Source: Heterobilharzia americana | Taxonomy: Eukaryota; Platyhelminthes; Trematoda; Strigeidida; Schistosomatidae | Reading direction: 5' to 3' | Length of the DNA: 64,000 nucleotides | NCBI GenBank assembly: GCA_944470555.2 | Contig: OX104127.1 | Location: 47,358,934-47,422,933, forward strand | Shown: positions 12,483-24,229 of the stretch, piece after piece | Position numbering within the stretch: position 1 is the stretch's first letter | Layout of the letters: the number at the start of each line of letters is the position of its first letter | Program-made: the position numbers and the translations under genes | The notes under the pieces: generated by a model | Database searches by the model: none | Seen by the model: only the letters and a program-made list of their open reading frames with translations | What the model was told of the DNA's origin: nothing

Positions 12483-12900
12483 AACATCAATGTTGAGTGT
12501 CGTCGAAGCCTAGGATATTGATTTCGAGGAAGTGTGTGACGCTACACTACCAGTCCTCTACCGAGAACCCACCGAAGTTACTCCTTCCCTTCTGTCTCCT
12601 TTCATGTGATCGTTTTTCCTATTGTTTCGTTTTCGTTGGACATATTTTCTGTTTTCTCTTCACAACAAGTTCTACCAATTCTTTTCTGGCATGACACTTG
12701 AGCAACCCATCGGCACCACAGACCTTGGAAAAAAACAATACACACTAGCTGCAAATTTAACCAACGCCCAACCATCCGTCAGGCTAACCAGAGCAACGGC
12801 AATTGACCTGGGACTGTTCCGCAAGACCTAGAAGCCAGCGCGAAGAATTCAGTTGGCTTAAACTAGCTCGTAAATAGATATTGTATTGCACCTGCTGCGC
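12483..12900. repeat. CR1-like fragments (3' end piece and endonuclease-like piece)
   Basis: 12,488-12,540 matches the CR1-c ORF2 end at about 7,580-7,636 (TCAATGTTGA, TGTCGTCGAA, GTGTGACG with substitutions), so it is a plus-strand CR1 3'-end piece on the far side of the Gypsy element. 12,828-12,888 matches 1,805-1,865 (common words ACCTAGAAGC and TTAAACTAGCTCGTAAA); the latter lies in the minus-strand endonuclease region of CR1-a. The 120-bp gap between the two pieces has no clear match. Confidence 0.5.
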
Positions 12901-13009
12901 GCTGTTTGAAAAAGCGATTGAATTTTCACGTATAGCGAGATTCTTGGCGTTTTTTGTTTTTACACATCAAAGGCCCTTGTATTTTTGCTCTAATTGGAAC
13001 ATTATTTGA

Positions 13010-15191
13010 GTAAAGTGAGACGGGAAATTTTACCGGGTGAATTTCTATGGTTTCTGCTACATGGTGAGCCAAAAGCGTCGTATAAGTTCCTGTGGTAGGA
13101 CTGGGTACCACTTCACAGTGGCCTCTGGTATGCAGTGTAGCAAATGTAAGAGTTGGTTCCACGAAAACTGTACAAGACACACACCCTCAGCATGTAAGAG
13201 GTACAGCAATGCAGGAAGTGTCTGGCTTTGTGCGTTGTGCTGCTCGGATCCGATATTCACACTCCGGCAGAAAAAGCAAAACACTTCTAAATACGATAAC
13301 TAAGAAACTATCGTTGAAAGTCAAAGCTGATAACTGTGACAGTGATAACGACACAGCATCCACTGACACACAGATTGCTGTGAAAAATTTTAAGAACGTC
13401 CCACGACAAGCTGTAAGTCGGGCGCGTAGACTACCTACTAGGTTTGCTGACAGAGACTTGGAAGAAACTACACCAAGTAGGGTGAAGCGAGTATCTTCTA
13501 GATCTCGCATTCCAGAGCTGACAGACCCAGTCTGGAAAATGTTGACCGTGAGATTAGGTCTATTTCAGATGAAAGAAACAGTAGTGAAGGGTTCTCAGCA
13601 TCAACGACGGAACCATGCAGGCCTCAGGTCATACCCAGTTCGGAGATCCAATCATTGACGAGAATCGCACAGAATAGGGTGCAAGTCCGTTCTGAGGCTC
13701 TCAGTGTCAAGATCCCTGGACTGGGCTTTAGTAAACCTTGTATACCCGACTCTGAAAACTGGCAAGTAACCAAGCCTAAACGGTATGCTAAGAGGCTAAC
13801 AACGGTCACCGAACCAGCTATCATCACTCCACATAGCAAAGACAAAGTAGAGATCCTTGGTAGGTCCGTAATTTTCCACAGAGTGGAAGAAAGCAGAGAC
13901 CCAGAACCACGTTAACGTTTCGAACATGACCTTGGCAAGGTACAAAGTTTGATAAACCAGGTTTTACCAGGAAACATGCCGGGAGTCACCCTACTCAAGA
14001 TATATAGAGTAGGAAAACAGGAAGCAGTCGTTACCAGAAAAAGGTTTCGGCTACTTAAAGTTGCGTTCAAGTCAGCAGATGAGAGGAATCAGATTCTGAA
14101 GAATGCTCACAGACTTCAAGGATCTGAAGTATTCATGCGAAAAGATCTGGCTCTTGCTGATTGAATCGAAAAATGAGGAGCAGAACTAAAATCCAGATCA
14201 GCAGTTGGAGAGCAAGATCTGAAAGTGGTGGGCTTTCGTGTAGTGAGGTTTCGGTAGCGAATAATGCCGAAGCCTGTATGGATAGGACGGGAACTCATTT
14301 AAGTAGTTTCGTTGTCTTTCGACAAATGCGCGTAGTCTTTTAGCAATGTGATAGGCAACGAATGCCTTGACATGAGTGTTATCTCAGGAACTTGGTTCTC
14401 TTGTTGGACCAGTGACTGCGAAACACACTTACTAGGATTCGACACTTTCGGAGGCGACATGTTATCACGCAAAGGTGGTGGTGTCGTCTTTTACGTTGAG
14501 CAAAACTTAACTGTTAAAGCCGTCGAAACAGTTGCACATGCGTAGTGGTATACCCGCCCTGATCAATGGGACAGAAAATGGCTATTTGATTGAGGACGAT
14601 AGGGAAAAGGAGAAGCCATGGCTGGATTTTTCGCCGAGGTCTTCACACAGGAATTTTCTGTCGACACTTATGCAACAGTAAAAGCATCGACATCCGACAG
14701 AATAAACTCTGTGGATGTCGATCGCAATGATGTGTTTCGGACACTAGGTAATCTTGACGTGGAAAAATCAACGGGACCGGATGAGCTGCACCCAAGACTG
14801 CTCAGAGAGCTTGTACTTTGTGTAGCCGGCCCACTGACTGACTACTATATTCAGACTCTCTTAGTGGAGGCATACTCCCCCATGATTGGGAGAATGCCAT
14901 AGTAACACCTATCCACAATGCAGGTTATAGGCAGCTCCCATCAAATTACAGACTGATAAGTTTGACTAGTACTGTAGTAAAAATCCTAGGAAGAGTAATC
15001 AAGAAAGCCATCATAGTCCACATGGAGAGAGACACTGTATTATCTCGGTTTTCGTAGAAATTTCTCTTGCTTGACGAACCTTCTTACAGCCAGAGAAAGT
15101 TGGGTTAAGTCTAAAGATGATAGGATACCTGTAGATGTTATTTCCATAGACTTTAGCGAGGCATTCAACGAGGTACCTCATTCCAGGTTGG
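13010..15191 (+). pseudogene. CR1-like element with PHD-type ORF1 (CR1-e), internally deleted
   Basis: The order on the plus strand is as follows. The frame at 13,037-13,303 has a zinc finger with CSKCKSWFHENC and WLCALC, the spacing of a PHD finger, as reported in some CR1-like ORF1 proteins. Basic ORF1 sequence at 13,300-13,660 is in another frame. An ORF1 RNA-binding-like part follows at 13,670-14,164 (RFRLLKVAFKSADERNQIL, then MRKDLALAD). The endonuclease start is at 14,348-14,545 (DCETHLLGFDTF, then LSRKGGGVVFYVEQNL). A deletion removes the rest of the endonuclease. The RT N-terminus and palm start are at 14,618-15,191 (MAGFFAEVFTQEF, STGPDELHPRLL, VISIDFSEAFNEVPH). The element then stops abruptly in non-homologous sequence. 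Frameshifts separate every block. Confidence 0.75.
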
Positions 15192-17130
15192 GTTGCCACA
15201 TAAACCGAAACCTTCAGTTACAGTCATAATAACAGGTGACTAACGCTCAACTTTGGGAGCTGAGACAGTCGTAAAGGTGTCATAGAAGTATTTCCGGTAT
15301 CCTAATAGACAACTGTGATTGTCTCTCTCAATGTTTTGAAATTCACGCCTTCCTGGACGGCATAAGATGAGACATTGCCTCTCTTGGCGACCACTGGTAT
15401 CAAATGGATGGTGGGCACAAATAAATCATATTACTTCCAGCCATCTTTTGAGAGGATAGTTGGAAGATTGCTCTCCTTTCTGGAGTATCAGGATGACACA
15501 TGGTTTAGATGTCCAGAGTGAAATTAACAGTGACGTTTTAGTCAACTAGGAACTGTGTTTCGCAGCACTGGATCTCTAGCAATCCTCGCAGAGTGAGAGG
15601 TTGGGGATATTGTTCGAGCCGTATTTTCGTTATCAGGAAATTTAAAAATTGAGGTGTGCAGATGAGTAGTTGGTGGTTGCTTATTTTTTTGCATACTCCT
15701 GGAAGGATTCATGAATTTGGTACTTCCCGGCTACCTATATTCCGTTGCTTCAAGGTACGTGGGAGAGAAAACTGGATAGTTTTCAGAGAACCCATAGGAT
15801 ATCTGCTTTAGGCCTTCCAAAGATTTTTGGGTTGACATTTTTTGTGTCGACGCCAGACACGGAAGACCTGTACCGTCGTTACCGGAATACTGCATGACAA
15901 GGATGAGTGTTTCACCTCAAGGTTTACCTTTTTTAACTCACGAAAGAAAGGCAACATCACCACGGAACGGCTGGTCATCCGCGGAGCATGCCTTACTGCT
16001 TCCAAGCCCCTAGCCAGCCAGCAGTACGACTGCTCTCGCACTCCTATCAGAGCGTAGCGGTTTACGTTATAACGATGATTTTCTTTTCGTCTTACCACTA
16101 TCCAACTTATCTTTCTGACGTAGTGGAACCTTGAGAGAATAAGCGTTTCGTTCAGTGTGGACCATCAGTTGATTGTGATATGCAAGCCTTGCCACCACAT
16201 TAGTGTAGTAACCGTCCGTCATGTTTAGGATAGCCAGGGCAAGCTTATGTGGCGAGTGAGTGTTCGATAATCTCTAGTCACCGAAACCTCTCCTATTAAC
16301 TGTTGAAATTACCTCTCTTTTGTGTTGTGTCGGCAACTGAATAGTTCACTTTCCTGCTGTCAACTGCTACGTAACTTATTCTTTTACCAGCAAGTTTGTA
16401 AATCATTCATCTTTTGGTGGCTCTAACAATGGGGAAACTACCATTTCCCATACTTCTTAAAATATATAACGAAGTCCCATTCGTTCTGTCAGACTGAAAT
16501 AGTAAGAAACTAAACGAATATGAGATGCATTATATACTCAGTTCCTATTGAAACGGCTGCTCTCATCTTTTTATCATGCAGTCTACAAGATGTGTGATAA
16601 TTTTCCAAGCTAACTGCTTGCTTTTTAGGTATTTTTCGTGTATGTGGCTCAATCACAGTTGCATTGGTAAGTTATTGACTTCCAACGTTCTTTGACTCTG
16701 AATTTTATCCTTTAGTAACAATTATAGGGAAATGTCATCGAAACGGGCACAACTGGTTATCAGCCATCTCAAGTTGTTTTCTTGAAAGTTTCAGAAAACG
16801 TAAACTGTATTGTAATTTTCCCCGAAATTCATGTAGTTTTACAATTGATGGGGAGGTATCCTATATGCAAGAACGTTATTCTCTGCTGAACAAGGAATGC
16901 AAAGGTAGTGAAAAAGCATTATTGAGACGTATACTGAATGTTTGTCTATGTGTAGCGAAGTTGCATTTATTTGTGCATTCAGAAAATTTTCCATGTTGGG
17001 ATGAATTTAAATGCTCTGCATTTGTCCAGAACAAATGAGCAGTAGATTAAAAAGCGCGGTACTTTTTTGATCTCTGATGATAAATTTCATTTATTATTTT
17101 GTTTGTTCCAAGCACAAAATTGCAAGACAT
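15192..17130. other. Unit A spacer without recognised gene
   Basis: It is repeated at about 18,970-20,910. A minus-strand open stretch at 15,808-16,098 (96 codons) has no recognisable domain and is preserved in the second unit only because the two units are nearly identical. I found no RNA gene or element motif. Confidence 0.5.
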
Positions 17131-17152
17131 GATTACTTAGAGATGCAATATT

Positions 17153-17410
17153 ATTATTAGTCCCTTGGGTTCCTAATGAAACATAGGGCTTCAGTAGCAC
17201 GTCTCCAGTGAACTCTGTTCTCTGAGATCTTTTGAACCTGGTTTCACGACAGCCCAGAAGCTCTCATTTCCTCCTCGCACGACCTCCTCCATGTCACCCT
17301 CGGACGTCCGATTCGTCGCTTCCCATGGGGATTCCACTCGAGGGCCTGGCCTGACGCGTGATGTCCCCAGTCGGCCTTCTCAGTGTATGCCCAATCCATC
17401 TCCACTTCCT
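17153..17410 (-). mobile_element. 3' end fragment of RTE-1-family element in unit A
   Basis: It matches the first 260 bases (left end) of RTE-1 at 20,932-21,190, including the tail CCCTTGGGTTCCTAATGAAA and the same left flank TTAGAGATGCAATATTA. The rest of the element is missing because the tandem duplication junction lies here. Confidence 0.85.
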
Positions 17411-17446
17411 TCTACATATTTGCTGCGTGTTCAGTGAAGAAAAACA

Positions 17447-18970
17447 CACAGAATAGGGTGCAAGTCCGTTCTGAGGCTCTCAGTGTCAAGATCCCTGGAC
17501 TGGGCTTTAGTAAACCTTGTATACCCGACTCTGAAAACTGGCAAGTAACCAAGCCTAAACGGTATGCTAAGAGGCTAACAACGGTCACCGAACCAGCTAT
17601 CATCACTCCACATAGCAAAGACAAAGTAGAGATCCTTGGTAGGTCCGTAATTTTCCACAGAGTGGAAGAAAGCAGAGACCCAGAACCACGTTAACGTTTC
17701 GAACATGACCTTGGCAAGGTACAAAGTTTGATAAACCAGGTTTTACCAGGAAACATGCCGGGAGTCACCCTACTCAAGATATATAGAGTAGGAAAACAGG
17801 AAGCAGTCGTTACCAGAAAAAGGTTTCGGCTACTTAAAGTTGCGTTCAAGTCAGCAGATGAGAGGAATCAGATTCTGAAGAATGCTCACAGACTTCAAGG
17901 ATCTGAAGTATTCATGCGAAAAGATCTGGCTCTTGCTGATTGAATCGAAAAATGAGGAGCAGAACTAAAATCCAGATCAGCAGTTGGAGAGCAAGATCTG
18001 AAAGTGGTGGGCTTTCGTGTAGTGAGGTTTCGGTAGCGAATAATGCCGAAGCCTGTATGGATAGGACGGGAACTCATTTAAGTAGTTTCGTTGTCTTTCG
18101 ACAAATGCGCGTAGTCTTTTAGCAATGTGATAGGCAACGAATGCCTTGACATGAGTGTTATCTCAGGAACTTGGTTCTCTTGTTGGACCAGTGACTGCGA
18201 AACACACTTACTAGGATTCGACACTTTCGGAGGCGACATGTTATCACGCAAAGGTGGTGGTGTCGTCTTTTACGTTGAGCAAAACTTAACTGTTAAAGCC
18301 GTCGAAACAGTTGCACATGCGTAGTGGTATACCCGCCCTGATCAATGGGACAGAAAATGGCTATTTGATTGAGGACGATAGGGAAAAGGAGAAGCCATGG
18401 CTGGATTTTTCGCCGAGGTCTTCACACAGGAATTTTCTGTCGACACTTATGCAACAGTAAAAGCATCGACATCCGACAGAATAAACTCTGTGGATGTCGA
18501 TCGCAATGATGTGTTTCGGACACTAGGTAATCTTGACGTGGAAAAATCAACGGGACCGGATGAGCTGCACCCAAGACTGCTCAGAGAGCTTGTACTTTGT
18601 GTAGCCGGCCCACTGACTGACTACTATATTCAGACTCTCTTAGTGGAGGCATACTCCCCATGATTGGGAGAATGCCATAGTAACACCTATCCACAATGCA
18701 GGTTATAGGCAGCTCCCATCAAATTACAGACTGATAAGTTTGACTAGTACTGTAGTAAAAATCCTAGGAAGAGTAATCAAGAAAGCCATCATAGTCCACA
18801 TGGAGAGAGACACTGTATTATCTCGGTTTTCGTAGAAATTTCTCTTGCTTGACGAACCTTCTTACAGCCAGAGAAAGTTGGGTTAAGTCTAAAGATGATA
18901 GGATACCTGTAGATGTTATTTCCATAGACTTTAGCGAGGCATTCAACGAGGTACCTCATTCCAGGTTGGG
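17447..18970 (+). pseudogene. CR1-like element, second copy of CR1-e lacking the PHD part
   Basis: It contains the same blocks as CR1-e from the middle of ORF1 onward: ORF1 at 17,449-17,943, endonuclease start at 18,127-18,324, and RT start at 18,397-18,970. A one-base loss after 18,655 ends the RT frame at AYSP, six residues earlier than in the first copy. It arose through the tandem duplication and is not a separate insertion. Confidence 0.8.
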
Positions 18971-20914
18971 TTGCCACATAAACCGAAACCTTCAGTTACA
19001 GTCATAATAACAGGTGACTAACGCTCAACTTTGGGAGCTGAGACAGTCGTAAAGGTGTCATAGAAGTATTTCCGGTATCCTAATAGACAACTGTGATTGT
19101 CTCTCTCAATGTTTTGAAATTCACGCCTTCCTGGACGGCATAAGATGAGACATTGCCTCTCTTGGCGACCACTGGTATCAAATGGATGGTGGGCACAAAT
19201 AAATCATATTACTTCCAGCCATCTTTTGAGAGGATAGTTGGAAGATTGCTCTCCTTTCTGGAGTATCAGGATGACACATGGTTTAGATGTCCAGAGTGAA
19301 ATTAACAGTGACGTTTTAGTCAACTAGGAACTGTGTTTCGCAGCACTGGATCTCTAGCAATCCTCGCAGAGTGAGAGGTTGGGGATATTGTTCGAGCCGT
19401 ATTTTCGTTATCAGGAAATTTAAAAATTGAGGTGTGCAGATGAGTAGTTGGTGGTTGCTTATTTTTTTGCATACTCCTGGAAGGATTCATGAATTTGGTA
19501 CTTCCCGGCTACCTATATTCCGTTGCTTCAAGGTACGTGGGAGAGAAAACTGGATAGTTTTCAGAGAACCCATAGGATATCTGCTTTAGGCCTTCCAAAG
19601 ATTTTTGGGTTGACATTTTTTGTGTCGACGCCAGACACGGAAGACCTGTACCGTCGTTACCGGAATATTGCATGACAAGGATGAGTGTTTCACCTCAAGG
19701 TTTACCTTTTTTAACTCACGAAAGAAAGGCAACATCACCACGGAACGGCTGGTCATCCGCGGAGCATGCCTTACTGCTTCCAAGCCCCTAGCCAGCCAGC
19801 AGTACGACTGCTCTCGCACTCCTATCAGAGCGTAGCGGTTTACGTTATAACGATGATTTTCTTTTCGTCTTACCACTATCCAACTTATCTTTCTGACGTA
19901 GTGGAACCTTGAGAGAATAAGCGTTTCGTTCAGTGTGGACCATCAGTTGATTGTGATATGCAAGCCTTGCCACCACATTAGTGTAGTAACCGTCCGTCAT
20001 GTTTAGGATAGCCAGGGCAAGCTTATGTGGCGAGTGAGTGTTCGATAATCTCTAGTCACCGAAACCTCTCCTATTAACTGTTGAAATTACCTCTCTTTTG
20101 TGTTGTGTCGGCAACTGAATAGTTCACTTTCCTGCTGTCAACTGCTACGTAACTTATTCTTTTACCAGCAAGTTTGTAAATCATTCATCTTTTGGTGGCT
20201 CTAACAATGGGGAAACTACCATTTCCCATACTTCTTAAAATATATAACGAAGTCCCATTCGTTCTGTCAGACTGAAATAGTAAGAAACTAAACGAATATG
20301 AGATGCATTATATACTCAGTTCCTATTGAAACGGCTGCTCTCATCTTTTTATCATGCAGTCTACAAGATGTGTGATAATTTTCCAAGCTAACTGCTTGCT
20401 TTTTAGGTATTTTTCGTGTATGTGGCTCAATCACAGTTGCATTGGTAAGTTATTGACTTCCAACGTTCTTTGACTCTGAATTTTATCCTTTAGTAACAAT
20501 TATAGGGAAATGTCATCGAAACGGGCACAACTGGTTATCAGCCATCTCAAGTTGTTTTCTTGAAAGTTTCAGAAAACGTAAACTGTATTGTAATTTTCCC
20601 CGAAATTCATGTAGTTTTACAATTGATGGGGAGGTATCCTATATGCAAGAACGTTATTCTCTGCTGAACAAGGAATGCAAAGGTAGTGAAAAAGCATTAT
20701 TGAGACGTATACTGAATGTTTGTCTATGTGTAGCGAAGTTGCATTTATTTGTGCATTCAGAAAATTTTCCATGTTGGGATGAATTTAAATGCTCTGCATT
20801 TGTCCAGAACAAATGAGCAGTAGATTAAAAAGCGCGGTACTTTTTTGATCTCTGATGATAAATTTCATTTATTATTTTGTTTGTTCCAAGCACAAAATTG
20901 CAAGACATGATTAC

Positions 20915-20931
20915 TTAGAGATGCAATATTA
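20915..20931. repeat. Left target-site duplication of RTE-1
   Basis: TTAGAGATGCAATATTA lies directly left of the RTE-1 3' end and is repeated exactly at 24,213-24,229. Confidence 0.9.
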
Positions 20932-23900
20932 TTATTAGTCCCTTGGGTTCCTAATGAAACATAGGGCTTCAGTAGCACGTCTCCAGTGAACTCTGTTCTC
21001 TGAGATCTTTTGAACCTGGTTTCACGACAGCCCAGAAGCTCTCATTTCCTCCTCGCACGACCTCCTCCATGTCACCCTCGGACGTCCGATTCGTCGCTTC
21101 CCATGGGGATTCCACTCGAGGGCCTGGCCTGACGCGTGATGTCCCCAGTCGGCCTTCTCAGTGTATGCCCAATCCATCTCCACTTCCTCCCAGTGCATAT
21201 TTGTTGCGTGATAGGTTCTTGGTTGGTTCGTTTCCAGAGCTCCTTGTTGCTTATTCTTTCTGGTCATCTGATCTTCAGTAGCGAGCCAGTGTAAGCAGTT
21301 GTTGATGAATGTCTGTAGTTTATTGGAAATCCATTTCATAACGTGCCAAGTCTCTGAACCATACAGAAGCACTGACTTGACTGGATTGGTGTTGAAAATC
21401 CGGATCTTGTTCCACATGCTGAGTGCAGAAGATCTCCACGCTAATTTCCGATTAATGAAAGCCTGTCTTGCTTTTCCGATTCTGACTTTGACATCCTCGT
21501 CTGTGCCGCCGCCTGTAGTTGAAACAGTGCTTCCTAGATAGGTGAAGGAGGTTACTTCCTTTAAGTTTCTCCCGTTGATGGTGATTGGAGTTTGTTGTTG
21601 TTGAAGTTGTTGGTGCGGTATCTTCATCACTTCTGTCTTCTCTATATTCACCTGAAGTCCCGTCTTCCCTCGCTGCCTCTTCTGCCAACTTGTTAGTTTT
21701 CGCCTGTAGATCTTCAAGTTTGTGTGACATCAGGCACAAGTCATCGTTGGCGAAATCCAGATCTTCTAGGTTCTTTTCCGCAGTCCAGCGCATCCCCTCT
21801 TCTCGCTCCTCACTGTTCGCTGCATGATCCAGTCGACCACAATCAGGAATATCATGGGGGATAGTAGGCAACCTTGTTTCACTCCTGTCTTCACTTCAAA
21901 AGCATCACTGAGCTTCCCATTGTGAATTACTTGGCATGTGGCGTCTTCATATAGTTGTTGAATGAGGTTGATAAAGATTAGTGGGCACTCCGTAGTGTTG
22001 AAGCAGTTTCCAAATTACCTCTCGGTCGACGCTGTCAAAGGCCATCTCAAAGTCGATGAAGTTGAGGTGTAGAGTTGACTGCCATTCTATGCTCTGTTCT
22101 ATGATGATGCGAAGCGTTGCAATTTGGTCCGCACATGATTTGTACTTCCAGCCTGTTCGGGTTGTAATTTTGAATCCAGCGCACCGTTTAGTCTCTCCAG
22201 GGTGATGCGGCTTAATATTTTGCTTGGAGTGGACAGGAGCGTGATTCCGCGCTAGTTCTCGCAAAGACTTAGGTCTCCCTTCTTTGGGACTTTGACAAGG
22301 TAGCCCTTCTTCCAATCTGCAGGTATTTTTTCCTCCTTTCAAACCTTCTGCAGTAGTGGTGTGAGCATGTCTGCTGTTGTCTCTGCGTCCGTTTCCAGTT
22401 CTTCTGGCGGAATTCTATCTGGTCCTGCTGCTTTCCCGCATTTCAGTAGCTTTATGGCGCTCAGGACTTCCATTTTTGTTGGAGGATTTGTGTTCACTTG
22501 TAGTTCTGTGACTGGGCTGCAGGTGGTATTTCTGGACGAAGTGCAGGTGGTGGTCGATTCAAGAGCTTTTTGAAGTGGTCGGCCCATCGTTTCCTTTGTT
22601 TCTCTTCTTTGGTAATTAAATTTTCGTCGTCGTCTTTTATTGGTTTCATGTGTTTTGATCTCTTCCCAGATAGTAACCTGGTTATTTGATACAATGTTGT
22701 CAGGTCTCTGTCTCTCCTACCTGCAGCCTGTTCTGCTTGACTTGCCAATGTGTCGTAGAAGTGTCTTTTGTCTTTGCACACACTCTTCTTCACTTCTTTG
22801 TTCAGTGTAGTGTTTTATACGTTGTACTCAGTTCCTCTTCTCATTGTGCAACCTTGCACTGGTTTATCTTCTGCTTCACCATCCTCTTCTCCTCTGTCAG
22901 CTTCCATGTGTCCGTCGAGATCCATTTCTTGTCCTGACTTCTTTCTTCTTCCTTCCTAATATGGTTATGTAGGTTTATTTCCACATAGCTTCCAAGGAGT
23001 TCCAGTGTTCTTTCATGCAGGTTCCTTCAGGGATGTTGTTCAATGTCTCCCACTTTTTTCCTGATGACTGACTGACGTGAAGATGTCCTTTTTAGTTTTG
23101 TCCTTCAGTTTCCGTTCTGGGTGTTGAACTTGAACTGTGGTCTATCATCAGCTTCCTTGAAGGCTTTCAACTTGATTTTGAAGGTAGGTTCCTTGCACTA
23201 GATAGTGGTCTGAACCTACATCTGCTCCTCTTCTTGACCTTGTGTCAAGTAGGCTGACTGCGTCTCCATTTTCTTGAGATTGAGATAAAATCGATTTGAT
23301 TCTTAGTGTGTCCTGGTGTCTGGTGAAATCCATGTCGCTTTTTGGATATCCTTATGCTGGAACACACTGCCTCTAATCACCAAATCGTTGAATGCACAGA
23401 ATTCTGCAAACAATTCTCCATTCTTGTTCATTTCAATGAGTGCTTCTCGACCTATGGTTAGTTCTCTTCCTGTGTTGTCTGCTCCCAGTTTGGCATTCAT
23501 GTCGCCCATTAGAATTTTGATATCGCCAACTGGAGTCTTGTCTATCACTGATTGCAGTTGTCTATAGGATTCCTCCTTCTTCTCTTGATCTGCATCATTT
23601 GTAGGTGCGTAGCGTATCATTGAATGATTGTGACTTTCCTTCCTTTTGAGTTGGATCTTGCTGTCATTGTCCTGATGCTGGAGGAGATTGGTTCCCACTG
23701 CATGAGAGTGAGCCTTCGATGCTCTTGGGGACATGATAGCCACTGCAGAACTCCGTGTGCTCGTGGTTGTCGTCTGGGTTAGGGTATCGGAGTAGATTAT
23801 TGATTCTCCAGTTGACAGTTTGGAGAGTCCACTCCCATTCCATTTGCTTTCGCAAATTCCAAACATTTCAATGTGGTACCTTCTCATCTCGTTTGCAATC

Positions 23901-24212
23901 TGGGCTGCTTTGCCAACTACGTTCAAACATGGTGCAGACATTCCATGTCCCCACGTTTACTTTCGCTTTCATCGAGAAGACACATCCATCAATTGGCTTC
24001 CCGAAGTCTTTCACCAACTGGCGTCATTTTGTCTCTCCGATTCCAGCGAGGAATAATTTTGTTTTTATTTTTATATATCGTTTGTGCTTTGAAGTTTCTT
24101 TAGCGGTTAGATTTGTTTTACGGGGTAGGGTTGCTAGCCCTATGCCCAACCTTCCCTCTTTACCCGGGCTTAGGGCCGGCTAGTAACTAGTGAACTAGTT
24201 AACCAGGCGAGG
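20932..24212 (-). mobile_element. Full-length RTE-like non-LTR retrotransposon RTE-1 (3,281 bp), coding-defective
   Basis: Its 5' end (CCTCGCCTGGTTAAC on the minus strand) is at 24,212 and its 3' end (CCCAAGGGACTAATAATAA) at 20,932. The AP-like endonuclease is at about 23,960-23,150 (GICESKWNGSG with the catalytic Glu, then ILMGDMNAKLGAD). The RT is at about 22,790-21,020: KCGKAAGPDRIPPEEL, FIDFEMAFDSVDREV, CLLSP, and the catalytic box, which reads FANDDLCL with an extra codon in place of FADDLCL. C-terminal sequences SVLLYGSETWHV and HGKRRIGRPRVTW are typical of the clade. Stops after LLQKV and in LCEN*RG, plus several frameshifts, inactivate it. RTE-clade (SR2-like) assignment is by motif recognition. 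Confidence 0.9.
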
Positions 24213-24229
24213 TTAGAGATGCAATATTA
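24213..24229. repeat. Right target-site duplication of RTE-1
   Basis: This is an exact copy of the 17-bp word at 20,915-20,931, next to the RTE-1 5' end. Confidence 0.9.

Larger units (their letters stand above)
13668..17446. repeat. Tandem duplication unit A (3,779 bp)
   Basis: It starts inside CR1-e ORF1 and ends inside a 3' fragment of an RTE-like element. Words line up with unit B at a constant offset of 3,779, dropping to 3,778 after a one-base difference in a C run near 14,880. The only other difference I noticed before the last 40 bases is C at 15,890 against T at 19,668. Identity ends near 17,410; 17,411-17,446 differs from the corresponding RTE sequence in unit B. Confidence 0.9.
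17447..21190. repeat. Tandem duplication unit B
   Basis: This is the second copy of the 13,668-17,446 unit. It starts at the junction ACACAGAATAGGGTG near 17,447, lacks the upstream PHD-finger part, and runs into the complete RTE-1 element. It is contiguous with unit A without spacer. Confidence 0.9.

Noticed and set aside
15808..16098. 96-codon minus-strand frame repeated at 19,586-19,876
   Set aside because: It is conserved only because the tandem units are almost identical; no motif supports a gene.
22686..22959. Open frames opposite the RTE RT (repeated at 44,684-44,957, 53,032-53,305, 60,063-60,336)
   Set aside because: They are antisense shadows of the RTE coding strand and recur only because the element recurs.
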